Below, one piece after another: positions 11,201-22,319 of a DNA stretch of 27,683 nt. The translations under genes were made by a program, and so were the position numbers. Positions within the stretch are counted from its first letter, which is position 1, and each line of letters begins with the position of its first letter. The DNA is taken from positions 1 through 27,683 of the forward strand of contig JBBBWG010030677.1 of NCBI GenBank assembly GCA_037176905.1, given 5' to 3'. The notes under the pieces are model-generated. The model was given only the letters and a program-made list of their open reading frames with translations. It did not search any database and was not told the DNA's origin. The DNA is from Azolla pinnata. Its lineage: Eukaryota > Streptophyta > Polypodiopsida > Salviniales > Salviniaceae.

Positions 11201-14200
11201 AAAAACATAAATATGTTTTATGTCTATCAATTGAAATAGAAATGAGGATTAGAAAACAATGTACAACCAATTATGCATACAACACCAGGAAATTGAAATT
11301 AAAAGTAAGAAAAGGAACAACAAAAAGGCAAAACTGTTATAATAGTTGGTTGATAGGTAGCTGATAGACTACTTAGACCGAAGTCAAATAGCATAAGAAT
11401 GAACTAGATGCTATCAATGGGTATAAGCAAATGCTAGTTCAGGAAAATATCAACAACCAAGGTTGCTGTACTTTCATCCTTGGTAATTTTCTTTCTTCTG
11501 TCTAGGCCCTACGAAGCGATTCTTTACTGTCCATTGAGCGTTGGACACTTTTTACTTCCTCCTCTGTACATAATTAGAATGTGGACATAGTTATTGCTTC
11601 ATGATTTTCAAATAGTCCTGCTATGTGTATCCTATCCAAAGCAACAATATGTATACAGGTTCAGCAATCTTACTGCTTCATGAATGATGTAGACTTGATA
11701 TTAAGGCAAATATTAAGGTTCCATCTCAATCAGTACATATTCTGTTGATTGCTTCAAGAATGGTGAAGAATCATACTCCTACATATCAATGCTTAAGTAA
11801 ACGTGAAACTTGAGGTTCATAAGGAAGAGACGTTCCTAAAAAGCCACGTAAAATATATGTACTACGATACATCCTTTCCTAAATACTCCTCTAAGCTAAT
11901 TGAAAAGTCAAATTTTATCAGTTTCAATCAAACCTGGTACAAAACAGAGGCGCATTCATCATAAATTGCAACCCAATCTCGCTTTGCACCATCAGATTTT
12001 GGATCCAGCTTCTGCAGATTTTCTGCAATGACCTGAGACAAACCCAGGAGTAACCTCTAATCAGTAGGTACTAATAAATATTACCTTCTGAAAAAAGCAT
12101 AGAATCTTCTACTGTATTTACCCTCAAATTTTTGAGATCAATGTCGAAAAGTTCTTTCAGTCCTGGGCGTTGAACTTTGACTACAACCTCCTCACCTCTC
12201 AATGTAGCTCGATGAACTTGACCTGAAAATAAGGTCTATATTAGGAAAGATCCTTGAATAGAAATAACTATGATACTCTTGAACTGAAGGGGTGCATGGT
12301 ACCGAGACTGGCTGCAGCAATAGGGTCTGGATCAAATTGCTCAAAAACTTGTCCAATGGGAGCACCTAGCTCCTCTTCAATTATTTTTAATGCAGTTTCA
12401 GACTCAAATGGAGGTACTTGATCCTAGGAATCATTAGAAAAGCCGCCAAAGATGACACATTAAATATACTAAATTCATTTGAGTTCACATCAATAAAGTT
12501 ATTAGGAATCATTAGAAAAGCCAAAGTTAACTTTGGAAACATCTACACAGAAGAATTGAGTTGTATACACATCACTCAAGCTCCATGAACCTAGAAATAC
12601 ATCTTACAAATCAATCAGTACTCAAAGATCAACTATAATAAACTTCTCACATCAATATAATTCAATTGCACTTGCTCCATGAAACTCACTTAAAAAGTCC
12701 ATTGACATTTCAATAATATGAATTATGCTAATTACTTGTCATACCAATAGTTAAAATCCAAGGAGCGAGAGGAGAATCTCATTTGAAAAATTCTGCAAAT
12801 ATTAGGAAAACATCCACTAAACTAAAATTTGGAATATTGATCCGATTCCAAGGACAACAAACTCGAATTTGTTAAAGAAGTCCATATCATGGGATTTGAA
12901 AAATCTCAACTTCAATCAATATTCAGCATATCTAACCAAATTCCAAAGAGAGCACGGAAGGTTCTTGGTCCTAAATATTCATTTAGAAGGTCAATATCAT
13001 CATTCTAAACATGACATCTGCATTCAATCATCATTATATAAAAAGAAGCGAAGAAAATCAATATTCTAAATGTCATCACTGTCATAGATTTTCGAAAGTC
13101 TCCTAGAAAACCCCTCTGGAAGTCCCGATCAACATGCATATTGAGCTCCCAAGAATATGCAGAACTAAATATAACAACCAATGGAATGCATTTACATCAT
13201 GGAAGGGAAGTTATAACATCTTCATACAGTGAATGAGAGACCTGTCTGGCAGTTAGCAAACCTGAAGTTCTGCGAGCTGGTCAACATATTCTTGGGCAAG
13301 AATATCTACACGGGTCGAAAATTGCTGTCCAATCTTTATAAAAGTTGGCCCCAGCCTCAACAAACCTTCTTTCAACCACTTAGCTAGCTTTCTCCTCTTC
13401 TCTTTCTTTTTTTCGTTAGTTATCCCTCCTATTTTCACAAAAGACAAAAGTCTAATGGTGAACATAAGAAGTAATCATGGCTATAGATGACCCAAAAATA
13501 CAATCTTTTCATTGCATTGTAGATGGTAGTAGACCTCTGTAAGCAAACTTCTGATTAATGATCCATGCCTTCACAAGGAAAGCAGCCACGAAGAACCATA
13601 TCTCACATGACCTTTGGATTGTTGAGTATGTCTTGAACTGACTCCACCGACCACCAGGAGCAACAGAAACCTGCACTATGAAAGATAATCAATTTGATGG
13701 GTTTTGTTGAAGGGCACCATATCTTTATGAAGAAGATGATAATGATGGCTGATCTTTCCTGAGGAAAAGAAGAAAAAGAAAACAAAATGGATTTCAAAAA
13801 ATATCTGGATGAGATATATACCCGAACTTTGTCATTGTCTGCTCGTTTAAACCACGGCTCTTCTTGCTCTATTGACTGCACATTCGGTTTTCCATTGCTT
13901 TCCTTCTGTTTCTCTTTCTCCTTCAACCCAGGCGAATAGAGCTGTAGAGCTGTGCTAGACTTAGCTTCTTTATCAGAACGAAACTTTGGATCCATATCCA
14001 CAGATGTAGTAGCTGATTCTGCGCCATTTATAACGAAAACCTGTTTAGAAGAACCGTCCCTAACAGTGGCAAGTTCACGATAAGATTCATCTCTAGCTTT
14101 ATAGGCTCCATTAGAATATCCAGTCTTTCCACTCTCAGACATTTCCAAAGTTGCAATGGCCCCGTTCTCTGTGTTTTCTGCATAGAGTCTAGGTACAGTG

Positions 14201-14373
14201 AGCCTCCGATCCTTTCCCAGCTTCCATCCTCCAACCTTGGAACATAAAATTCTTGAACCTTTCAGAGAACAAGATGATGCCGACCCCAAAGCAACTACGG
14301 TTGGAGACGAGCCTACGGAGAGGCGGTTAAGCAGCAGAGAATTAACGCTGTGGGAGCTGGTCGAAGAAGCCAT
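8247..14373 (-). CDS. ABC1K8: ABC1/UbiB-family atypical kinase, chloroplastic (ABC1K8/OSA1)
   Basis: Atypical kinase-like protein. The Arabidopsis orthologue is in the chloroplast envelope and acts in oxidative stress, iron/cadmium and lipid responses. Exons (minus): 14373-13822, 13670-13535, 13428-13262, 12423-12303, 12222-12122, 12032-11934, 11072-10962, 10886-10807, 10713-10644, 10563-10490, 10406-10337, 10238-10150, 10044-9920, 9507-9427, 9341-9281, 9205-9151, 9072-8974, 8885-8796, 8698-8639, 8363-8247. All phases agree, giving 785 aa. Residues 1 to about 60 are Ser-rich, like a transit peptide. Motifs are KIGQ (261-264), AAAS loop (321-324), VVVK (K341), EIDYSKEAAN, HADPHPGN (476-483) and DFG (498-500). 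The C-terminus has two hydrophobic segments (about 728-768) and ends in LITGSA. The exon 13-18 regions match ABC1K8 better than other ABC1Ks. Length is close to the 761 aa I recall for Arabidopsis. Nothing is broken. Confidence 0.93.
12424..13261 (-). other. Longest ABC1K8 intron (intron 3, 838 bp)
   Basis: AT-rich sequence between the exon encoding the KxGQ motif and the one encoding the Ala-rich loop. I see no coding segment, RNA gene or mobile element in it. A short plus-strand open frame at 12869-13069 has no recognisable features. The next longest intron (11073-11933) is equally plain. Confidence 0.7.
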
Positions 14374-14710
14374 AGCAGCAAGGCCGTGATGGAAATCAAG
14401 GGAGGGGAAGTGGAAGCGACATGCAGCGGCGAGAAGCTCTGCGGGAACCGGTGCTGAGGATGGCTGAGCTTTGTGCCGAAGAAAATCCAGGAAGAGAAGA
14501 GATCGTTCGGAGGACTAAACGCAGGCAAGCTCTGCGAAGCGTGGCCCAGGGAGAGCTCCGACGGGGCGTAGAGAGTCCACAGGCTCCGGGTTCGAGGGAA
14601 AACGGAAGAGAATTTCCGCAAACCCTAACCCTAAACCCGCAGCAGCAGCGGCAGAAGAAGAAGAAGAAGAAGAAGACCAAGAAGAAGGAAAGAAGAAGGA
14701 AATCCCGGAG
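14374..14710 (-). promoter_or_regulatory. ABC1K8 5' leader and proximal promoter
   Basis: Upstream of the ABC1K8 ATG the minus strand carries a GC-richer leader. Two overlapping telo-type motifs (plus strand AACCCTAACCCTAAACCC, about 14621-14638) follow. Then comes a pyrimidine tract made of TTC triplets (plus strand GAA repeats, about 14654-14700). Telo-box plus TC-rich tract is a common proximal-promoter layout in TATA-less plant genes for plastid proteins. I see no convincing TATA box. Several overlapping open frames here come from composition. Confidence 0.5.
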
Positions 14711-14713
14711 TCC

Positions 14714-14840
14714 TACGTGGCAGAGGCGTGTCTGACGTGGCACGGGAATCTAGCTAGAGGAGGTCCACGTCGGATGCCACGTGGCCACGTGGGCTGCTGA
14801 CCTGGCAGGATGTCATCCACCCAATCTCCTGCCACGTGGC
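14714..14840. promoter_or_regulatory. Cluster of ACGTGGC / G-box (ABRE-type) elements
   Basis: ACGT-core elements are packed into about 125 bases upstream of ABC1K8: TACGTGGC (14714-14721), GACGTGGC (14734-14741), CCACGTCGG (14765-14773), perfect palindromes CACGTG at 14778-14783 and 14786-14791 inside GCCACGTGGCCACGTGGGC, and CACGTG at 14833-14838 inside GCCACGTGGC. A CCAAT word is at 14821. ACGTGGC is the ABA-response element core and CACGTG the G-box, bound by bZIP (ABF, GBF) and bHLH (PIF) factors. This suggests ABA, stress or light control of ABC1K8. Confidence 0.7.
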
Positions 14841-14878
14841 CTCACGCCAGCCACAAGCTCCCCTTCTTCCATGTTCTC

Positions 14879-14978
14879 NNNNNNNNNNNNNNNNNNNNNN
14901 NNNNNNNNNNNNNNNNNNNNNNNNNNNNNNNNNNNNNNNNNNNNNNNNNNNNNNNNNNNNNNNNNNNNNNNNNNNNNN
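14879..14978. other. Assembly gap (100 N)
   Basis: Exactly 100 N, the usual placeholder for a gap of unknown size. It follows the G-box cluster and is followed by an AAGATG hexamer repeat. A repeat collapse or missing promoter sequence is therefore likely. Open frames spanning it are meaningless. Confidence 0.98.
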
Positions 14979-15009
14979 AAGATGAAGATGAAGATGAAGA
15001 TGAAGATGG
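14979..15009. repeat. (AAGATG)n hexamer microsatellite at the gap edge
   Basis: About five copies of AAGATG directly after the N run. The array may be truncated by the gap. Confidence 0.9.
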
Positions 15010-15746
15010 ACATTTAGACATGGTGGAAATGGAAAAATCCCGAGATCTTCTTTCTTATGATCAAGACCGATCGATCGATGATGATCGACGTCGCTCCATC
15101 TGCTCCGATCTGAGCTGACCATCTGGTCTAATCTTCGATCCCGAAACGCTCGACGTAGGAATTCGAGGGGAGGACAGGCTGCAGAGTTAGAAATCGAGTC
15201 AACCCAAGCTTTTGCAATGGGCTTCACTACCACAAACCCGTCACAAATACCGTTTCGAAAGAGATTATGTTTTTTCTGGAGGCTTGCCAACTGCAAGGTT
15301 GTGGGATGGGAAGCACATGATTAGTTGCCCCGGCACTAGAGCTAAATTAGCTTTTATGGAACCATCTGTTTCATCCCCAAATTGGCATAATACTCATGAC
15401 TCACTAATTCAAGTCCTAAGCTCGATTCAGATTACATCAAAGCCCAAACACACACATACACAAAAAACGTGGAGGCACTTTCCGTTAATCTGATCGAATA
15501 TCGTTGAAAAACAGTCTAGCACTAATTAAGCCTCAATAGCATGTATAATACAATGGCTCAAACTTTTTCCAAAGTTCAAACAGTTTGCCAGATATGATAT
15601 GGTGTGTCTTAAATCAACTAAAGACAAACCATTCCCAGGCAAATATGCATGCACGCACTCGCTAGGAACCGAGATTTTCATTTTGTAACACAATTGTTGT
15701 TAGCATGACAGCGATAAAATGCTGAAAATAGTAGGCCAACCAAAGT
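15010..15746. other. Gene-free stretch with probable 3' UTR of the GIP1-like gene
   Basis: Sequence between the gap and the stop codon of the GIP1-like gene. The part nearest 15747 (down to roughly 15500) is likely its 3' UTR on the minus strand. I see no gene elsewhere. A GATCGATCGATGATGATC word at about 15068-15085 is locally palindromic, and the rest has no recognised structure. Confidence 0.4.
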
Positions 15747-18700
15747 TCAGTAACCATTCCAGTTTGGCCACACTGCTTGTGGCCTTTGTTGGGTTTTTGC
15801 ACTTTGGGTGTGCAGAGTACCTAGCTTTTGATCTTGTTGAAACAATTGCTGCTGTAATGTCAAGTTAGAAGTAGGGTGATGGGCATAGTATAGATTACCA
15901 TCTGAGGCCACCGGAGGTGACTTTGTCCCAGCATGGCCTAGAGAGGAAAATGTTTGTTGTTTAAGCGATTGTTGGGCAGTTGAGCTAGCCCCAGATTGTT
16001 GTTGAAGGTGAGCATGGTATAGATGACCATACAGAGTTGCCTGATGCTCAGCATCGTTTGTCCACAACGATTGCTCTTGAGCATACCATAGCTGCTGGTT
16101 TTGGCTGGGAGAAAAAATAGAATACAAGTTGTTCTTGACATGCCCTTCTTGAGAAGACTGGTTCTGAAGCCAAACAGATGACCCTTCCATCTGCTGATGA
16201 GAATTAGAAAACGTTAAGATTGTGTAACCCTAAAATAAAAATTTTCCATTCAGTATGAAAACATGTTATAGTGGCATATACCTGTTGGCCAGAAATCTGT
16301 ACATTGCTGGTATCCTTGAACTGCTGAGATATGGTGTCCTCTAAACTAGAAACATTTCCTGTTGTTACCGATGAATCAACAGGGAATGACCTGGCTGGCA
16401 CACTTGAATACCCTCTTCCATAACATAAACCTTCAATCATGCTGTTCCCTCCACTTGCCTTACTGTTCATTTTGTTACTGTACACTGGCAGAGAATATTT
16501 CATGCCTGCAGAACCTAGAGCAGGAGAGGGAACTCGATAGTTTCCCATACACATATTGTTAGATTGAAATGGACCCTGTAATCCTGATAGCATGTATTGA
16601 TAGTTGAAAATATTTGAATAAGAGCCCGACAGCAGCCCCAGTTGCTCTGTTGTTGCATATGCTGGGATAGACGAGCGATCCTCAATTGTTGCTGCTTCTG
16701 CCGCTGAAGTAATGAAATCTATAGTAGATGCAGTAGTATTCCCTCCCATTCTGTTTGAACTTGAAATTGTACCACCATTTGTGACCTTAAGTGATATAAA
16801 ATTCAAACGACAAAAAAAATCAACATGCCAAAATCAGTTACACCAAACAAACAAGGATAACAAAAATGTACACCGGAAGTTAGCTACCACGAATGAAGAC
16901 TTATACTCTTGCGAGGTAGTATTTAAAACGCTGGCTTCAGCATGCCCACTGCTACGATACATGTTAGGAAATGCACCTCCTTGCAAGAAGGAAGAGTACT
17001 CAGCATCTTTATTGGTGTCTTGAAGAATGACACTACTGTAATAAGTAGAACCATCAAAAGGCTGCTGCATCAGAAAATAAAGAGCAATTTAAAACTCACC
17101 TTATATCTCACTAGAATCGGATGTTATTTATAACTGAGTCTGGGTTGGAGTTTAACCCAACCTCAGTATTACAGGGAGAGCTCTTTTAATATACAATATA
17201 CAATATAAAATGGCAAAATAACAACGGCACATACGCTGTCCTCTAATGGACCAGTTTTTCCTGCAAATTCCCTTTCTTGATTTGATGTGAAAATATTTGT
17301 CTTGGAGAAACCCTGAGAATGTGATGTGTTTGAAGCTTTCTCGCATAATACCCCTTCTGTAGCATGATTGCTCTCTGTAGACAGATCATTATTGTTCAGA
17401 AGAGTTACAGACCCAATGGACTGTTCTTGTTCCAAGGTGTCACTTGTAGTTGTGCTTGTTTGACTGTAGAATAAAAATTTCAACCATCAAACTAACGTGA
17501 TATACTTGTACTAGGCAATATATACAGCACATGATGGAAAATAATAGTGGCATGTAATCTGCAATATCTATAACATAACATAGAAAACAATTGTACCCAT
17601 AAAACTTTGTACTCGTTTAGGTTTTATGAATTGAGACATGAATTATTGCTTTCCAGTCCGATTAGAGAAGTTATACGGGTGATGTGATTCACATAAAACA
17701 GAACCAAGCTTCTTAAAAAACTTGATGTTCTTCTGTTTGGACAATATCTACTAATAGACGATGGAACTCAAATGCCGCCCAAATTGGAATGTTAAGGATT
17801 CCCATTTGGTTACATGGAAAAATAATGTAGATAATTGTAGGAGAACAATTTCTGCCTTCTGATACTAAGCTGCATGCTTATTTTCATAGTTTCTATTCTT
17901 GTCACTATGCCTATCACCTTTCTGCAGTGTAACGAATGCAACACATCTTATGCAGAATAAGAACACAGGATATATGAGACCAAACGTTCTATGAAGCCGA
18001 ATAAGAGTAGATCTTAAATGGCTCTATAAAACTAAAACAACAAATCTAGAGAATCATGCAAGGTGGTCGAAGATCATAAGCAAGAAAAAGAAAAACTAAA
18101 TTACATTAGCAACTTGAAAAATGATGAAAAGAATAACGGACAAAAACAAGCAAAAGAAAATGTTAATTAACATCTGTCAAAAATTAACACATGAGAAAAA
18201 CAAACAGCATCCATGTCAGATCCAACAGAATGCTAGAAGGGAGAAAAGGAGCTATACCTAAAGTACATATATTGAGTGGATAATAAATCACGAATCACTA
18301 GTTAACTCAAATAGGGTTATGTACGGAAGCCATTCCACCTTAAATTATCAGAAAGGCAAGTAGTGTACGACAGGCAGTAACACCATCATTTCTAGTCAGA
18401 AGGCTAAGTAGGGTATCAGACGTGATAGAATTACTTCATTTCTTAATTAGAAGAATAAGATGTTTTAGCTCAACCAGCTTCAAGGGCTTTTCAAGATAAT
18501 CACTAACCTTAACGCTGTTGAGTCACTGCTAGCCAATGATCCCTCTTCAGTAACACACTCACTAACTGGGAATCGAATAGCCTCTTCAGTTGTGAATCCT
18601 ACAGAAAGGTTTCTAAAGTCTCCGTTGAAGCTCCCAAAACTCAACATGTGGCAGTCAGCCTCACAAACTCTGATATGTTCTGGAATTATTGCTGAATGTT

Positions 18701-20860
18701 CATCATGTAGATTAAGTTTTTGTAGTTCCAAAGTTGCAGCAGGAAGATTTCCGACATCTGTAGGAGGCAGACGATAGCTAATCATGCAGAGATTATCTTG
18801 CGAATCGGGGCCATCACCATTTGAATCTATCCAACAAAAAGTTAGAAAATCATTTTGACTTGCTTAATACATGTATAAATGAGCAATTCAACATTGAGTA
18901 CTTGAAAGAAAGAGAAGAGAATTACCTTTCCTAGTTTCAATAGACCGATCTCCTTGATCAGTAGAAATTGTGATATATTCAGTACCACTCTGTGCCACAG
19001 CCATTCTTCGTGAATACTCTTCATTCTTATTTGAGTTTGAAATGTGTTCTCCAGACTCTGAATGAATTGCACTGATGGGTTGCGATGGTAATTTAATCAC
19101 ATCCTCTTCTGCGGAGAAGGGTGAGATTGTGATATCTTTTATTTGAGTGTTTCTAGGTAAGCTATTATCATGATATCTTGTTGATTGTCTGCGGATGTCA
19201 ATGATTTCTTCATTTGCCACATTTGAATAACTTTGTGAACAGTCACCCAAAGATGCATCAGCATCAGGACCCATCACAGGTGGCTTCACATGTTGTCCTG
19301 AATGCTGCTCTACATTTGAATCGTCTAATACACTATGTACATTTTCTTGTGTAGTTGAATTTGATTTAAACCTATCTGGACTACAACTCCTTTTCAACAT
19401 TTCAGCTATAGTGCCACGATCCAGCCAGGCACCTTGAAGCACAGATGAAGGCACAGATAAAGGACCAACTGGCCAAGTTTCAGTTTTGGCTGAGATTTCT
19501 GATTGGCTATCCGTAATTTTATTTTGCAGCAGATTTTTGTTGCTGAAATGAAGCATTCAGATAGTAAATATAGTAGAATATATTGGTGCAGCACATCTGT
19601 ATGTAGCATAAAACAACAAATGGGAGAAACTAAAGAAAAGACTGCCTACAGTGATGAGCCTCGACTCTGAACCAGTTGAGAATAAGACAAATTTGCCCCT
19701 GATGCTGTGATTGGACTCTTGGTACTGGAAAGAAGCTCAATTTCCACCTTATTTCGAGGATTGATTTGCCCTGAGATTAAGATAAATATCTACGTCAATC
19801 AGATATAATGAGCGCAGTGAAAGAACAGAGATGATGAAAGAAAAGCACAAAAATAAAACGCGCACCAATTGTATTCTTCCTCGATGCTAGATTCCCCTTC
19901 CCAGTGCCTTGGTTTCCAGAAGTCCCAGAGCTTCTTCTACTTTTGCCAGAATTTCCAGAACCATTAGCTAACTGAAAATCTGAAGCATTTTTTGTAGTTC
20001 CAGCATTCTGCGAATTCCCTTCAACTCAGATAAACCTTTATTTCCCATCAAGTCCTAATATATTTATGAAGTTTATACTCTGAATCGTAATATACCTCTT
20101 TCTTCTTCTCTCGCTTCCGTTTCACAACATGGAATTTGTCTGGAAATCGATTCAGAGTTCAACATTCTTTATATGGCAGAAAACAGATGTTATTTTGTGC
20201 AAATATTTCTATCATAAAAAGCAAGAGAATAGTGAAACACGACCAGCTTATGCAACTATGCTGCACACCAGAAATGTTACAATTGTTCCAGGATGATTCA
20301 AGAGCTCAGAAAAGCCTCACCATAAGATATTTAGATATTGAAATACAGATTAGAAATCGAGAGACAAGGTTTACTAATCGATCCACAACCAAGTCTTTAA
20401 TTCACTACATTATAAACAGAAAGAGCATATATGCAAAGTGCGAAAACCACAGGAGCAGCTCCATTCATACATATATCCCATTAACTAGGTCATCCAAATC
20501 AAGTCCCATCCTTGATAAGTCTCCATGACACACATATGGCTTGAATGAGTAAAGTGACTGCACGACCATACAGATCTATGATCACCTGTATTATACATGC
20601 ATTACATTACATACATACATATACAACGTCGGTGGCTATCTTTTACATAATCTAAACTACGATTTACTCCGACATAATCTAAACTTGGTTTTCTCGAAAA
20701 TACCTTCTTTGAGGAGACGTTGTACAGTTTCATCGGGATCTTTGTCGCACTCTTTGAGCATGGCATATATCTCCTCTTCAGTGTGTGGCACCACCTCTTT
20801 GAGGCTTGAAACAAGCTTCAAATCTCCAGAAAGTATAGTCGATATTTTGCGACCACCCAT
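15747..20860 (-). CDS. GBF-interacting protein 1-like (DUF1296) protein
   Basis: Member of the plant GIP1 family, whose founder enhances DNA binding of G-box binding factor GBF3; other members are poorly known. Minus-strand coding exons: 20860-20704, 20139-20096, 20007-19866, 19770-19650, 19542-18926, 18826-18508, 17463-17235, 17064-16888, 16785-16282, 16190-15747. They join in phase to 917 aa ending in TGA. The N-terminal DUF1296 domain (about 8-67) has a UBA-like fold; it shows VVPHTEEEIYAMLKECDKDP, ETVQRLLKE, then DKFHVVKRKREKKKE across the first junction. A basic Gly/Ser linker follows (68-114). The middle is long and Ser/Thr/Asp-rich with the conserved-looking WPVGPLSVPSSVLQGAW (about residues 173-189). 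The tail is Gln-, Tyr- and Ser-rich and ends in WPNWNGY. No catalytic motif is seen. The start was chosen as the first ATG after a probable leader-intron acceptor. The last exon could start 3 bases earlier (CAG|CAG choice). Confidence 0.88.
17464..18507 (-). other. 1.04-kb intron of the GIP1-like gene
   Basis: The largest intron of the gene, bounded by donor AAG|GTTAGTG and acceptor TTCTACAG|TCAAAC. It is AT-rich and holds no open frame, repeat or RNA gene that I can support. Confidence 0.7.
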
Positions 20861-21310
20861 CTGATTGATATATGGGATTTCTAAATAGTGCGTCACGAAT
20901 AGAACGCAGCGGATCCAAATTCGTGGCTTTTTTCCGCGCAAAGACCTGAAAAAGCGCATGAAAAGAGTTAGAAAGGGGCCTGTTACGAGAACACGGAGCT
21001 GAAATGAGCTCACGCGTGAACTCGGGAAATAGAAATGAGATACGCAAAAGCATTGTTTACCGCTACCGTCGGCAAAACCGCGCCGGGGTCGGGGTGCCGT
21101 ATATCGTCGAAACCGCGGAAAAACCCCTGTGTAATCTGGAACAGGAGCAGGAAGTAGCACAGACAGCAGAAAGGAAGGCAAACACGAGCTTCGGAAGGGT
21201 CTGAGGCAGCAGCGAAACTGGGAGGAACTGCGAGACGAAACCGAGCTTTCGAGCCAGAAAAAAATGGCGGGGAGTGCTGCTGCTGCACACAAACAAAAGG
21301 TCGTTTAACA
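20861..21310 (-). promoter_or_regulatory. 5' leader of the GIP1-like gene with probable intron
   Basis: Upstream of the ATG the minus strand has a strong acceptor (GCTTTTTCAG|GTCTTTG, exon edge at 20945). A plausible donor lies near 21062 (GACG|GTAGCGG or TAGCG|GTAAAC). Beyond it a GC- and CT-rich leader reaches to about 21310. The coding frame stays open upstream through this leader and contains earlier ATGs. However, the upstream peptide is low-complexity and unlike the family, so a short start at 20860 is preferred. Confidence 0.5.
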
Positions 21311-21321
21311 CAGATCACACT

Positions 21322-21485
21322 TTTTGAGTTCTCAAAATTTGGAGATCAAAAAATTTTGTTTGATCTCTCGGCTCAAATTCGAGTTCTCAATTTGGGAGAT
21401 CACAAAATGTTGTTTGATCTCTCGGCTCAGATTTGAGTTCTCAATTTTGGGGATCGAAGAATTTGTTTGATCTCTCGGCTCAGTT
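21322..21485. repeat. Three tandem 54-55-bp repeats upstream of the GIP1-like gene
   Basis: The unit runs GAGTTCTCAA, then a T/G-rich stretch, GGAGATC or GGGATC, then TTTGTTTGATCTCTCGGCTC. GAGTTCTCAA starts at 21326, 21381 and 21435, giving periods of 55 and 54. Copies are about 85-90% alike. A further pair lies just beyond: CGATCGTTCGATTTGGTGGC at 21549 and a diverged copy at 21606 (period 57). The array begins within about 20 bases of the presumed leader, so it could hold repeated promoter sites. Confidence 0.85.
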
Positions 21486-21489
21486 CGGT

Positions 21490-22300
21490 TTTACCGTACC
21501 CATTTCAGCTTCGATTTGGAGTTCACAGATCCATCGGACTCTGATTCTCGATCGTTCGATTTGGTGGCTTCGCTTGTGCTTCTGCAGCGCTGCAGCTGAT
21601 GATTTCGATCGTTTGATTGATGGCTTAACTTGTGCTTCTTCCCACTCGGCATCAACGAGTAAAATACCACACCTCTGTAATCTAGCTTTAAGCTACTGGC
21701 TCAACAGTGCGAAACAGCTTATAGGTTAATGGCCTTTTTAGTGGCTTGGTCTCGTTTTTTTTTAGGTGACAATGCCTTGAGCCTCGATCTCTGAATCGCA
21801 CGAATGCTACTAGTTGATGCATGTTTTGGCTTTTAAAGCTGTTTTAAAAAACGTATGATGTGTCATCGCCACTGGCCATTCTACGATACAAGTCCAACCG
21901 AATTGCTAACAAATGTGCCAACTGAATATGCACAATGACCTTTGGGAAGGTGTCAGAAAGCCGCCTCCTTTGTATCTCACTACTATTTGTGCATGTTTCA
22001 ATCCCATACATTGGCGAAAAATGATCATGTACCTACGGAAGCTCATGCTTGCACATATTCAAGTACATAGTTTGCAAACATGTTTGTTTGGCCATGACCA
22101 TTCCACATAACCACATGCACATCCAAGCTTCGGTTATAGATAGATAGATATACGGTCACAATAGTCGACGATGTGCATTTGCTTTAATCATGGTTTTATA
22201 ACATTCGATTACCCTCGATCGATGCATGCAAAGTCTCGTCACAAATGTCGCCGTTCTCATCATCCGGTCGGGACGGAAACGACGTGCTTCTCGTGCATGT
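21490..22300. other. Spacer with no supported gene
   Basis: Part of the intergenic spacer between the minus-strand GIP1-like gene and the plus-strand bL31-like gene. Apart from the 57-bp repeat pair (21549-21660) and a short (ATAG)n run near 22137-22149, I see no structure and no coding segment with family similarity. Confidence 0.55.
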
Positions 22301-22319
22301 AAAGAGTAGTCCATGAAGA

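Noticed and set aside
14754..15296. 180-codon minus-strand frame (MQLASLQKKHNLF...)
   Set aside because: It is read through the 100-N gap and a hexamer repeat. No family similarity is seen, and the part on either side of the gap is unrelated to known proteins.
20657..21292. N-terminal extension of the GIP1-like protein to an ATG near 21292
   Set aside because: The frame is open, but the extra residues are low-complexity. A good leader-intron acceptor lies inside it, and DUF1296 proteins begin shortly before the domain.
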